From Spirochaetaceae bacterium (lineage in GTDB: Bacteria > Spirochaetota > Spirochaetia > DSM-2461): 15,304 nucleotides of DNA. Below the pieces are notes generated by a model that worked only from the letters and a program-made list of their open reading frames with translations, was not told the DNA's origin and ran no database searches. A program made the position numbers and the translations under genes. Below are positions 1-7,595 of the stretch, piece by piece (position 1 is the first letter of the stretch; each line of letters opens with the position of its first letter). The DNA lies in contig JAEINM010000045.1 in the NCBI GenBank assembly GCA_016342385.1, positions 1 through 15,304 of the forward strand, read 5' to 3'.

Positions 1-1286
1 AAAATCATTTCATCCTTTTCTGCAATAGGGATAAATTCAGTAGGTGAGATAGTCCCGAATTTGCTGTTAAACCAACGCATAAGAAGCTCTCCTCCGGTAA
101 TCAGTCCGGTTTTGGCATTCATTCTCGGTTGTATATACACTGAAATCTCATTTTTATTAATAGCATTGACCAGTAAATCCTTCATGTCGTTTTCTCGAAG
201 AATCTTCCGATTATCTGTTTCACTGTAATTAATGATAATATCCCTGTTGGAGGACTTGGCATTATTCAATGTCAGCATGAGGTTGGAGATCAACAGGGTC
301 GGATTATTGATATCCTCAGGATATCTGATGGAGGCTCCTCTATAATGTACGGCCACAATGTGATGACCAGCTGAAATGGGTTCTTTAAATACCTGCTCTA
401 CTGTCCTTTCATTATCAAGTTCATTTTCTTTGGTGCAGTGAATAAGAAATTTTGATCCGGTCATGCGGTAAACGACACATTCGGGAAGTTTTAATAATCT
501 GTGAGCAATGATTTTCAGAATATAATTGCCCGTATCCAATCCATATTTAATATTGATATCCTCAAAGTCGACAATCTCTATGAGCAACAGATGTATTTTG
601 AATGAAGATCCTTCATTGCCGGCAATTATTTTTCCAATATCCTGAATGACTTTTTGATTATTGGGCAGACCTGTAACAGTGTCTACAAAAGCAACCTGTT
701 CCAGTTCTTCTCTCTCCTTGCTGCTGATAATAAGAGTTTTAATTAAATGACTGATGATAATCTGAATAATCAGAAGGATAGCTGCCTGAAGCATAATATA
801 TGTGATAAAAGGGGCGATCCAGTTTACTAGTGTTCTCGATGATAACTGTGCCTCGGAATATTCAGGTATACTTGTCGAACTGTAGAGGAGCATAAATACC
901 ACGATTATCAGTAAAGAACAGGAAAAGGTGATCCATCCCAGTGAGGGACTGTTTATTATGGCGGCTATTACGGCGGCGGATAGGAAAAAATAGAAGGCCA
1001 TGCTGCTGAAACCCCAGAAAAGCATTTCAGAAATTCCAATAAGCATTATTATTGAAATTAATATGTATACCCGTAGATTAAATGGTATTTTTTTACTCAT
1101 TAAAGTAACAGCCATAAGCATCATAAAACTGGGTAGATATATGAGGAAAAATCTCACATACTCTCCTTGGGGTAATTCTTCCAGAGATACTGCTGTTAGT
1201 GCTAATGCGGCTATAAAAAGTAATACTCTTAATAAACTGTTCAGAATAGAACGCTGAATATTCTTAAAGCTTTCAAGTTCCTGCAT
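1..1286 (-). CDS. Membrane GGDEF-EAL domain protein, degenerate GGDEF, C-terminus cut by window edge
   Basis: Reading the minus strand from ATG at 1286 gives about 428 residues that run off the left edge with no stop. An in-frame TAG 15 nt upstream fixes this as the first possible ATG. Residues 1-195 hold about six hydrophobic segments. A GGDEF-family domain starts near residue 200 with the typical DTVTGLPNN entry motif, but the signature loop near residue 275 reads TGSKF instead of GGDEF, so cyclase activity is unlikely. An EAL domain begins near residue 372 (YIQPRMNAKTG, then GELLMRW with the catalytic Glu at about 400, then ISPTEFIPIAEK). The EAL motif is ELL, a variant that keeps the metal-binding Glu. 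The likely role is cyclic-di-GMP hydrolysis or sensing at the inner membrane, with the degenerate GGDEF as a GTP-binding or regulatory domain. Most of the EAL domain lies outside the window, so its remaining catalytic residues cannot be checked. No Shine-Dalgarno is visible before the ATG. Confidence 0.88.
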   Translation of the reverse strand, partial: MQELESFKNIQRSILNSLLRVLLFIAALALTAVSLEELPQGEYVRFFLIYLPSFMMLMAVTLMSKKIPFNLRVYILISIIMLIGISEMLFWGFSSMAFYFFLSAAVIAAIINSPSLGWITFSCSLLIIVVFMLLYSSTSIPEYSEAQLSSRTLVNWIAPFITYIMLQAAILLIIQIIISHLIKTLIISSKEREELEQVAFVDTVTGLPNNQKVIQDIGKIIAGNEGSSFKIHLLLIEIVDFEDINIKYGLDTGNYILKIIAHRLLKLPECVVYRMTGSKFLIHCTKENELDNERTVEQVFKEPISAGHHIVAVHYRGASIRYPEDINNPTLLISNLMLTLNNAKSSNRDIIINYSETDNRKILRENDMKDLLVNAINKNEISVYIQPRMNAKTGLITGGELLMRWFNSKFGTISPTEFIPIAEKDEMI

Positions 1287-1548
1287 ATATAATATAGTCT
1301 ATGAATAGAAAGGCTTTCCGTCAATTTTATTTATTTTCTCCATATTATATTTCACCACCATTAATAGTTTGGGCATCTTTTTTCAACCGGTTTACTGTAT
1401 ATGAGGGAAAGAACCAATAAACTCCCTGAAAGAGTAGATTTTCATTGGCCGGAGTTGAATTCCGGCCAAATTAAAAGGTTGAAATCTGCCGGTAGAGTGT
1501 TTATTGATGATTGCTCTCTATGGGCTATGTCCGATAGTATGTCAGGAT
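1287..1548. other. Intergenic region between divergent genes, with a perfect hairpin
   Basis: This is the shared upstream region of the GGDEF-EAL gene (minus) and the ygjP-like gene (plus). On the minus strand, TTGACG followed 17 nt later by TAGACT is a weak promoter-like pair ending only 9 nt before the ATG. A 52-codon ATG frame at 1401-1559 has no recognisable product. The one distinct structure is the hairpin at 1445-1469, listed separately. Confidence 0.4.
1445..1469. repeat. Perfect 9-bp inverted repeat, hairpin or operator
   Basis: TTGGCCGGA (1445-1453) and TCCGGCCAA (1461-1469) are exact reverse complements around a 7-nt GTTGAAT loop. There is no T-run on either side, so it does not look like a Rho-independent terminator. 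It sits about 80 nt before the preferred ygjP-like start, where an operator or a 5'-UTR hairpin would be expected. Confidence 0.6.
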
Positions 1549-2043
1549 ATGAATATTGATTTATCACTTTTGTCAGGATATCCAGAAAATGTCATTTCTC
1601 AGGTAAAAACTCTGATTCAACAAGGTAGATTGGATAATTATCTGCAATCTACCTATTGTGAAAGTCATAATATCAGAACCGACAAAGCACTTTTCACCTA
1701 TGTGCAGGACATAAAACGAAACTATATGAAAAAGGGCTCTCCCATCCATAAAGTCAGTTTTGATGACAGGATCGATGTATTATACAATGCCCTGGGTCTT
1801 CATTCATTTGTCTCACGTGTTCAGGGGAAAAGACTAAAATCAAAAAATGAAATACGTATTTCCTCATTGTTTAAAAAGGCTCCGTCCGAATTTCTTCATA
1901 TGATCGTCGTCCATGAACTCTCTCATCTCAAAGTAAAGGAGCACAATAAAGATTTCTATAGATTATGTCATCATATGGATCCTCACTATTCTCAGTTGGA
2001 GTTTGATCTGCGTCTCTATCTTATCAGTTTGGATTTAAAATAA
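1549..2043 (+). CDS. ygjP: YgjP-type metallohydrolase (DUF45 / M48-like)
   Basis: The protein of 164 residues resembles E. coli YgjP over its full length: a GYPENVISQVKTLI start, a TDKALFTYVQDI segment, ALGLH followed by VSRVQG, and the zinc motif VVHELSHLKVKEHNKDF with H122, E123, H126 and H132. The family carries an HExxH metal site like M48 and SprT-type peptidases. From memory, E. coli YgjP has been linked to nucleoside triphosphate (UTP) pyrophosphatase activity, so peptidase activity should not be assumed. I chose ATG 1549 because YgjP and the second copy in this window both begin there. TTG 1504 or ATG 1507 would add 14-15 residues with no counterpart. Shine-Dalgarno support at 1549 is poor (AGGA only 1 nt away). 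The gene converges on the peroxidase gene with a 7-nt gap. It has no signal peptide and is likely cytoplasmic. Confidence 0.88.
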   Translation: MNIDLSLLSGYPENVISQVKTLIQQGRLDNYLQSTYCESHNIRTDKALFTYVQDIKRNYMKKGSPIHKVSFDDRIDVLYNALGLHSFVSRVQGKRLKSKNEIRISSLFKKAPSEFLHMIVVHELSHLKVKEHNKDFYRLCHHMDPHYSQLEFDLRLYLISLDLK

Positions 2044-2064
2044 GAGATCTCTAGAGAATCTCTT
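2042..2064. repeat. Palindromic junction of two convergent 3' ends
   Basis: AAGAGAT (2042-2048) and ATCTCTT (2058-2064) are reverse complements, and TCTCTAGAGA between them is itself a palindrome. The structure spans the stop of the ygjP-like gene and the stop of the peroxidase gene. It could slow polymerase from both sides, but no T-tract follows, so a terminator role is only a guess. Confidence 0.35.
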
Positions 2065-2602
2065 CTAACGCCTCTATCAATTCATCACTTAAAGGTTCTG
2101 TCTTTGATCCGAACCGGTTGACGATATTGCCATTCCTATCGACAAGAAACTTGTTGAAATTCCAGGTTATCCGTCCTTTAAATTCTGGATTTGATTCCTT
2201 ATCAGTGAGGTAGGCATAGAGAGGATTTTTGTTTCTCCCGGTTACTTTTATTTTGGAAAACATAGGGAAAGAGACGCCGTAGGTTAGAGTACAAAACTCT
2301 TTTATCTGGTCCTCTGTACCCGATTCCTGGCCGAGAAAATCATTAGAGGGAAAACCCAGGATGACAAATCCCCTGTCCTTGTATTGTTCATACAAAGCCT
2401 CCAGACCTTCATATTGATAGGTATATCCGCATTTGCTGGCGACGTTGACAATGAGAATGGCCTTTCCCTCATAATCACTAAGAGAGACTTCGTTCCCATC
2501 AATATCGATCATGGTAAAATCGTATAGTGATGAGGCTTGATTTGCATAAAGAGCAGAACCCATTAATGCTAAAACGAATAAGCTTTTATTTAAATTAATC
2601 AT
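2051..2602 (-). CDS. Exported glutathione peroxidase-like thiol peroxidase (2-Cys type)
   Basis: The 183-residue protein has a hydrophobic N-terminus (about residues 6-20, then ANQASS) that looks like a signal peptide, followed by a full GPx fold. Visible motifs are VNVASKCGYT with peroxidatic C58 in place of selenocysteine, FPSNDFLGQE with Q92, and WNFNKFLVDRNG with W147 and N148, which completes the catalytic tetrad. C104 in IKEFCTLTYGVSFP matches the resolving Cys of thioredoxin-dependent Gpx such as yeast Gpx3. The usual FPCNQF Cys is Ser86. It therefore probably reduces peroxides or lipid peroxides outside the cytoplasm using a thioredoxin-like donor rather than glutathione. The start at 2602 has only a distant purine run upstream. 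It lies between two YgjP-type genes on the opposite strand. Confidence 0.9.
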   Translation of the reverse strand: MINLNKSLFVLALMGSALYANQASSLYDFTMIDIDGNEVSLSDYEGKAILIVNVASKCGYTYQYEGLEALYEQYKDRGFVILGFPSNDFLGQESGTEDQIKEFCTLTYGVSFPMFSKIKVTGRNKNPLYAYLTDKESNPEFKGRITWNFNKFLVDRNGNIVNRFGSKTEPLSDELIEALEEIL

Positions 2603-2851
2603 ATATAATAAATAATCATTCCCCCGGAGAAAAACAAATGAATTCTATAAAAATCTTATTATTCCTATTGTAAGCACTCTCTTTTCGCTATAACACTCTC
2701 CTATCTGATTATATCGCATCAACTGATTTTTCAGAGATTATTGTTCCTCACTAATTGGGGCCGTTATTATCGCATTTAGTCCCTTCCGGCCTGTTGTCAC
2801 GGTGGTATATTGATCATAAACCTGTTATATTCAGACCATGAAGAAGACAAT

Positions 2852-3343
2852 ATGCCTCTAGACTTATCATTTTTAGAAACCTGTTCCGAAAAGGTTCAGA
2901 ATAAGATCCGCAATATTATAGATCAAGGCGAGTTGGACGCCTATATTAAGGATCTCTATCCCGAGATTCATAATATCAGCACGGACAAAGCTCTTTTTGC
3001 CTATGCTCAGGAGATCAGAAAAAAATATATGAGAAAGGCTCCGCCGGCTCATAAGGTTGTTTTTGACGATGGTGATGACAACGTCTACAATGGACTTGGC
3101 GACAATATCAATGAGCTGATTCTCACCGATAACGGCCATAAGATTAAAAATGTAATTCGTATATCCTCCTTGTTTAAGAGTGCTCCATTAGAACTATTTC
3201 ATATGGTCCTGGTTCACGAACTGGCTCATCTGAAGGAACGTGATCACAGTAAAAACTTTTTCCGCCTCTGCCAGCATATGGACGATGATTACGAGCAGCA
3301 TGAGTTTGATTTGCATCTCTTTTTAATCAGCAAGGGCTATTAA
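2852..3343 (+). CDS. Second YgjP-type metallohydrolase, diverged paralogue
   Basis: The protein has 163 residues and is clearly paralogous to the 1549-2043 product, with aligned starts (MPLDLSFL versus MNIDLSLL) and the zinc motif at the same positions: LVHELAHLKERDHSKNF, H122, E123, H126, H132. The TDKALFAYAQEIR and EFDLHLFLIS segments also match. The main difference is the middle of the protein. Where the first copy has ALGLHSFVSRVQGKRLK, this one has GLGDNINELILTDNGHKIK, so the conserved VSRVQG element is gone while the metal site is intact. ATG 2852 is preferred over the upstream TTG at 2810, because homology begins there and AAGAAG lies just upstream. It is not adjacent in tandem: the minus-strand peroxidase gene lies between the two copies. 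Likely cytoplasmic; substrate unknown. Confidence 0.85.
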   Translation: MPLDLSFLETCSEKVQNKIRNIIDQGELDAYIKDLYPEIHNISTDKALFAYAQEIRKKYMRKAPPAHKVVFDDGDDNVYNGLGDNINELILTDNGHKIKNVIRISSLFKSAPLELFHMVLVHELAHLKERDHSKNFFRLCQHMDDDYEQHEFDLHLFLISKGY

Positions 3344-3493
3344 TGCTGCTGAAGTTCTGACTATCATAATTCAATTTCCCTTTGAAGACTAATTCTCTCT
3401 CCATCATATTTTTGAACGCAGACATATAAGGTCTTTTTCCTCCCACATAGACGTTTTTTATATATTTCCTCTGATAAATTAGAACAGGAAGAA

Positions 3494-3499
3494 TATAAT
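3494..3499 (+). promoter_or_regulatory. Candidate -10 box of the VTT operon
   Basis: A perfect TATAAT lies 21 nt before the preferred TTG start at 3521. No convincing -35 is seen 16-18 nt upstream. If it is used, the transcript would start near 3506 with a leader of only about 15 nt, just long enough for the GGAGAGG ribosome site. Confidence 0.35.
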
Positions 3500-3520
3500 T
3501 TATATTACTTGGAGAGGAAA

Positions 3521-4246
3521 TTGGGTCGTAAAAAACATGACATTTTAAAATCATCAAAAAGTATTTTTCAGATTCTTTTTATAATATCTGTCACGGCTGT
3601 TCTTATCTTATTTTATTATAATAAATGGTATCTGTTCTTTTCTCCTGATAATATTGCTGAATTAAAAGTTCTCTTTATGCAATTCGGTATTATTTTTCCG
3701 ATTATCATTATCTGTATTGTATTACTCTTTAGTGTTTTTTTTCTTCCGACCATTATATTTGCTGTTTTGTTCGGGTATATATACGATCCCATTAAAGCAA
3801 TATTTTTTTCATGGTTCGCCATAAGCCTGGGAATAATCATATCATTTTTTCTCAGTCGCTATCTTTTTCAGGGGAGCTTTCTGCAGAAATTCGGTTCAAA
3901 GAAGACTGTACAGAGATTTGAAAAATATCTGGTAGGAAATCAGTTTTTGACCATTTTTATTTTGCGTCTGATAATGATAATTCCCTATAATGTTATGAAT
4001 TATGCTTTTGGATTAACAAAGATTAATGGGAAAGTTTTTATCGTGGCTTCAATGTTGGGGATACTGCCAGTGACAATATTAAATGTCCGCGTTGGTTCTC
4101 TTCTCTCTATTGCCGGGTCGGAAAATGTTTCAAGTGAAGTGTTAAAGAAAAATGGTTTAGTCACAATAGGATTGGCTTTGTTCCTGATAATTGCTGTTGT
4201 AATAATTAAGAAAATATTTTTAAAAAGAGAAAAGGACACTGATTGA
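3521..4246 (+). CDS. TVP38/TMEM64 (VTT-domain) membrane protein
   Basis: About 241 residues and strongly hydrophobic. After a short basic N-terminus there is a TM segment (about 15-35), then the VTT/SNARE-associated core. Its re-entrant-loop motif is LPTIIFAVLFGYIYDP, followed by a TM ending in SRYL, and then the second signature FILRLIMIIPYNVMNYAFGLT. A last TM lies near the basic C-terminus. VTT proteins (DedA, TVP38, TMEM41B/VMP1) sit in the membrane and move or scramble lipids, but this member's substrate is unknown. TTG at 3521 is preferred because GGAGAGG (3511-3517) sits just ahead of it. The longer frame from TTG 3509 would place that site inside the coding region. It is the first gene of a tight operon, with the next gene starting 1 nt after its stop. 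Confidence 0.87.
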   Translation: MGRKKHDILKSSKSIFQILFIISVTAVLILFYYNKWYLFFSPDNIAELKVLFMQFGIIFPIIIICIVLLFSVFFLPTIIFAVLFGYIYDPIKAIFFSWFAISLGIIISFFLSRYLFQGSFLQKFGSKKTVQRFEKYLVGNQFLTIFILRLIMIIPYNVMNYAFGLTKINGKVFIVASMLGILPVTILNVRVGSLLSIAGSENVSSEVLKKNGLVTIGLALFLIIAVVIIKKIFLKREKDTD

Positions 4247-4247
4247 T

Positions 4248-4937
4248 ATGATTTTAAATATACAAACAGGATCCACTTTTAAATTTCTGTTTTTTTTATT
4301 ATTTTTGAATTTCATCGGAAACTGGGGAGTATTCCTTTACTCTGATACTAACCAAAGGGAAAAGGTTGCTATTATCATTCCCGGTAGAGGAGAATATCCT
4401 GAGGACTGGGCTTATCAAGAGATTAAAGAATCTTTTGAGACCGAAGGTTACACCTCGTATATTGTTCATCTGGACTGGGAAAATATCACAGCGGATAATC
4501 TGGTCAGCAGGGGGAATGAGGCTTTATATCCTCTTTTACAGCGCAATAGTCAGAGTGATATTACTCTGTTGGGGTTCTCTTTCGGAGCAGTTATCGCTTT
4601 AAAAAACAGCCATCATGAAAATGTAAAAAGAATTCTACTGGCGTCTCTTTCTCCCATCTTTAAAGAAGATCTCCCGTACCATCTCAAGTTGTTTCAATTT
4701 TTTGCAGGAAAATTAACAGATTATGACATAAATGATCTTTCTTATCCCGAGTATGAAAATAGAGCGATTGTTTTTTTCTATGGAACCCATGACTCTCTTT
4801 TAATTAATAAGAAAATTAGAGAAATGCGAAGCAAACGATTTTTATATTCCGAGCAGATTTTAATCAAAAATGCCGGTCATGACATTTCCGGACGAAATTA
4901 TCTGGCTGCCATTAAAAACTATATTTCAAAAGAATAG
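4248..4937 (+). CDS. Membrane-anchored alpha/beta hydrolase
   Basis: The protein has 229 residues. An N-terminal hydrophobic stretch (about 11-31) has no lipobox and could be an uncleaved anchor or a signal peptide. The hydrolase core follows, with a complete visible triad: S111 in LLGFSFGA, D182 in FFYGTHDSL and H211 in KNAGHDISG. The loop IIPGRGEYPEDW after the first strand would give the oxyanion hole. The order and spacing fit a small serine esterase or lipase-like fold, and the substrate cannot be read from sequence. The start lies 1 nt after the VTT gene's stop, so the two are very likely co-translated. The pairing suggests action on a membrane lipid or an acyl group. Confidence 0.82.
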   Translation: MILNIQTGSTFKFLFFLLFLNFIGNWGVFLYSDTNQREKVAIIIPGRGEYPEDWAYQEIKESFETEGYTSYIVHLDWENITADNLVSRGNEALYPLLQRNSQSDITLLGFSFGAVIALKNSHHENVKRILLASLSPIFKEDLPYHLKLFQFFAGKLTDYDINDLSYPEYENRAIVFFYGTHDSLLINKKIREMRSKRFLYSEQILIKNAGHDISGRNYLAAIKNYISKE

Positions 4938-4953
4938 AATAGTCAGGAGACTC

Positions 4954-5472
4954 ATGAATACAGAAACCCGCAAAAGTGTGAAAATTACCACTTATAGAAA
5001 AGAGCATGTAAATTTATTTATCACACTCTACAGGCAGATCTTCAATTCACCTCCATGGAATGAAGAATGGGATGAATTCGGGGTTGAAAAGATGATTCTG
5101 AAATCTGCTTCCAGGAAAAGATTTCTGGGATATACAGCTTCTATAGGAAATAAGGCCATTGGTTTTCTCATCGCTTATCCCCTGTCTCCATTTTTCCCCT
5201 TTAACAGGATCTATTATTTAAGTGAATTATTCATTCATCAGAATATACAGGGAAGAGGCATCGGGGAAAAATTATGTCTAAACTTTTTTACCGCATTATC
5301 TATACAGAATAGCTCGGGTGTTATCTTATTAACCCAAAAGAACAGTCCTGCTGAAAAGTTTTATATGAAAATTGGTTTTAACTCCCTTTCATCATTTATA
5401 AAAATACAGGGGAAAATCATTATGTATTTAAATTTGCAGAATAATAATGCGAAAAGGACTTATTATGATTGA
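4954..5472 (+). CDS. GNAT-family N-acetyltransferase
   Basis: The 172-residue protein is a single GNAT domain. The acetyl-CoA-binding motif A is IHQNIQGRGIGEKL, with the Q-x-x-G-x-G pyrophosphate loop QGRGIG at the start of the helix. It is preceded by the strand YYLSELFI and followed by NSPAEKFYMKIGFNSL, the usual motif B region. ATG 4954 is chosen because a good CAGGAG site lies just upstream. The longer frame from ATG 4870 would run through the end of the previous gene. The 3' end overlaps the next gene by 8 nt, which indicates translational coupling. The acceptor is unknown; the neighbours suggest an envelope amine or a small molecule made for the envelope. Confidence 0.87.
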   Translation: MNTETRKSVKITTYRKEHVNLFITLYRQIFNSPPWNEEWDEFGVEKMILKSASRKRFLGYTASIGNKAIGFLIAYPLSPFFPFNRIYYLSELFIHQNIQGRGIGEKLCLNFFTALSIQNSSGVILLTQKNSPAEKFYMKIGFNSLSSFIKIQGKIIMYLNLQNNNAKRTYYD

Positions 5473-6745
5473 TCATCAAAAACATCACAGACAGTTAAAA
5501 AGGATATTTCAAAACCACCATATAAAGATGGGAAGGAACATAAGGAAAATCCAAGATCATCTCCATGGGCGAAAGCCATCGTCGGGACTCAATATCAATC
5601 TATATGAGACTGTGGCACAAATTCCTTCTGATGAATGGAATAGTGTAAATCAGGACAATGTTCTATTGAGTCCCGAATATTTAAAAGCGGTTGAAGATAC
5701 TTCTCCAAAAGGGATGAAATCATATTACGCAATCCATTACGAAAATAGTAAACCTGTAATGATAAGTTATTATCAAATGTTAAAAGTAAACAGGGCTCTC
5801 CATGAAAAGATTTCCCCTGAGCCCGAAGTTTCAACCAGAAATTTCATAGTGCGAATCCATGATAGTTTTGCTGAAAAACTCAATTTTAACATGCTGATCT
5901 GTGGAAACGCTCTTTTAAGCGGTGAGAATGGTTTCTCATATCTACCGGGATTAGATAGAGAAACAGTGTATCTTGGAATCAGTGAAAGCTTAAGGAGAAT
6001 TAAAGACCGCCTTAAAGGGGAATCCACAATCGATATAATTTTAATAAAGGATTTCTCTGTTAAAAATGAAGGGCCCGGTGATATTTTTCCCCGGTTCCAT
6101 TTTCAAAAGTTTTCCTCGGGTCCCAATATGGTTGTTCCTATCAGAAAAGAGTGGCACAGTTTTGAGGATTATACAAAGAGTATGAAGAGTAAATACCGTC
6201 GCCGTGTAAAGAGCAGTTTAAAAAAGGGCAGAGACCTGATTAAAAAAAGCCTCACATATGAAGAATTGAGTGATAGTACAATCAGGAAAGAGATCTATGA
6301 GCTGTACCTGGAAGTCGTAAACCGGGCAAAGTTTAAACTCTTCGCTTTAGACATAGACTTTTTTGCCGGTTTAAAAAAACAGCTCCAGGACAATTTTATG
6401 TTTGATCTCTATTATGCGGAAAAACGGATTGTAGGGTTTACAACTAGAATCTTTAATGGAGATGTCATGGAGGGATACACACATGGTATCAAATACGATC
6501 TGAACAGGAGATACGAATTATATCAGAACATATTGTATGATGATATCAAGGTGGCGATTGAAAACAAATGCACTCAGATCAATCTGGGACGAACCTCAAT
6601 TGCCATGAAAAGTTCTGTGGGAGCCATAGCCGATGAGTTGACCTTTTTTATCTCTCTGAAAAATCCCGTTTCAAACCATATTCTCAAGGCCATAAAGTTT
6701 TTTCTGAAACCTTCCAGTGAAATTTGTCGAAATCCTTTTGCATGA
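5465..6745 (+). CDS. BioF2/FemAB-like GNAT-fold acyltransferase
   Basis: The protein has about 426 residues. The first 40 are basic and His-rich (seven His, including two HH pairs), with no signal peptide or TM. The region at about 215-400 fits the BioF2-like/FemAB acyltransferase family. It has a basic YTKSMKSKYRRRVKSSLKKG segment, a YYAEKRIVGFTTRIFNGD strand pair, and the late signature INLGRTSIAMKSSVGA with conserved GRT and Lys. This half of the fold normally binds the acyl donor (acyl-CoA or aminoacyl-tRNA), while the N-terminal half is a decayed GNAT repeat. ATG 5465 is preferred, with AAAAGGA 7 nt upstream and lying inside the previous gene. ATG 5447 would add six residues. It is the last gene of the operon. 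Likely a cytoplasmic or membrane-peripheral transferase for lipid, peptidoglycan or exopolymer acylation. Confidence 0.8.
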   Translation: MIDHQKHHRQLKRIFQNHHIKMGRNIRKIQDHLHGRKPSSGLNINLYETVAQIPSDEWNSVNQDNVLLSPEYLKAVEDTSPKGMKSYYAIHYENSKPVMISYYQMLKVNRALHEKISPEPEVSTRNFIVRIHDSFAEKLNFNMLICGNALLSGENGFSYLPGLDRETVYLGISESLRRIKDRLKGESTIDIILIKDFSVKNEGPGDIFPRFHFQKFSSGPNMVVPIRKEWHSFEDYTKSMKSKYRRRVKSSLKKGRDLIKKSLTYEELSDSTIRKEIYELYLEVVNRAKFKLFALDIDFFAGLKKQLQDNFMFDLYYAEKRIVGFTTRIFNGDVMEGYTHGIKYDLNRRYELYQNILYDDIKVAIENKCTQINLGRTSIAMKSSVGAIADELTFFISLKNPVSNHILKAIKFFLKPSSEICRNPFA

Positions 6746-6779
6746 ACCTACACAGAAGTAATCGTGAAAGAGAACAGTT

Positions 6780-7487
6780 TTAAATATTCATAAGAGAATG
6801 AATATGATAGACCCTATCCAGCAAATTCTCTATCGCCTTGGCATTGCGATGATTCTGAATCATGTAGACGACTATGGAATCGAGAAAATATATGCCATAG
6901 AGATCCTTGAAATTCTCCTGTATATTCTCAAACTGTGAGCTTGTCAAATTCATTTTCTCCAACGCCTTTTTGTCTGATACAAGTAGCCATTGCAGTGCGG
7001 GAGAATCGGGTACTTCCATTTTGCTTCCCCATAGTTCTGCCATTTTTTCCAGTGGCAGCATTTTCATTATTTTAGTTCGTTTTAATAGAAGTAATTGTGA
7101 TCCACTATGGAGGCGGGGCAATACAAAAATGGTCAGCTCCTGACCATATCCTTTGCCGGGCATATGATTGATCGAGGCAGCATGGTAATAAGCTGACCAG
7201 AACTTTGCACTCTTATATTCCCCATTAATAATGTGGAACAGTTTATGCTTTAAGCCCGGTCTAGTACCGTAGAAAGTCTTTTTCAGATGATCAATGAAAT
7301 CTGTCAATTCTTTATTCCCGGATTTATCGTTTAAATAATATTTCCAGTTATATTTAGCTGCCAGGTTATCCATTTTATATAGTGCCCGGATTCGCATTGT
7401 CATTAAGTAAATTATGGAAAAAATAAATCCTATAAAAAAAAGAGCGATAATAGTCAGAAATAAGATGGATTGGGTGCGTTCATTCAT
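6780..7487 (-). CDS. Single-TM membrane-anchored protein of unknown function
   Basis: The protein has 235 residues. A short N-terminus is followed by one strong TM (about 8-31) and a basic stretch (RIRALYKMDNLAAKYNW), then a soluble domain with no catalytic motif I recognise. The layout of a TM, then an LAAKYNW-type helix and then strands around FYGTRPGLKHKLFHIINGEY, KFWSAYYH and LTIFVLPRL, resembles a widespread class of membrane-tethered proteins of unknown function (DUF3137-like). That likeness is only an impression. ATG 7487 is chosen because GTGAGGT lies 5-6 nt upstream. GTG 7499 would place that site inside the gene. Its 3' end converges on the acyltransferase gene with a 34-nt gap and no clear terminator. 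Confidence 0.65.
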   Translation of the reverse strand: MNERTQSILFLTIIALFFIGFIFSIIYLMTMRIRALYKMDNLAAKYNWKYYLNDKSGNKELTDFIDHLKKTFYGTRPGLKHKLFHIINGEYKSAKFWSAYYHAASINHMPGKGYGQELTIFVLPRLHSGSQLLLLKRTKIMKMLPLEKMAELWGSKMEVPDSPALQWLLVSDKKALEKMNLTSSQFENIQENFKDLYGIYFLDSIVVYMIQNHRNAKAIENLLDRVYHIHSLMNI

Positions 7488-7595
7488 GAAATACCTCACA
7501 TAGAGAAAATTCTAGATTATTTATGGGGATTTTTCAAATTGTGATACTTGTTGCGTTCAGACTTACCTTTCTTAAATCAATCAGGATTTTCTCAA

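Noticed and set aside
1401..1559. 52-codon plus-strand ATG frame before the ygjP-like gene
   Set aside because: No family likeness and no ribosome site. It contains the perfect hairpin, which better explains the sequence there.
3327..3557. 76-codon minus-strand frame between the second YgjP gene and the VTT gene
   Set aside because: It overlaps both neighbours in antisense, has no ribosome site or recognisable domain, and its start lies inside the VTT coding region.
3521..6745. Anti-phage defence island
   Set aside because: None of the genes carries a nuclease, NTPase, reverse transcriptase or toxin motif. Envelope modification fits better.
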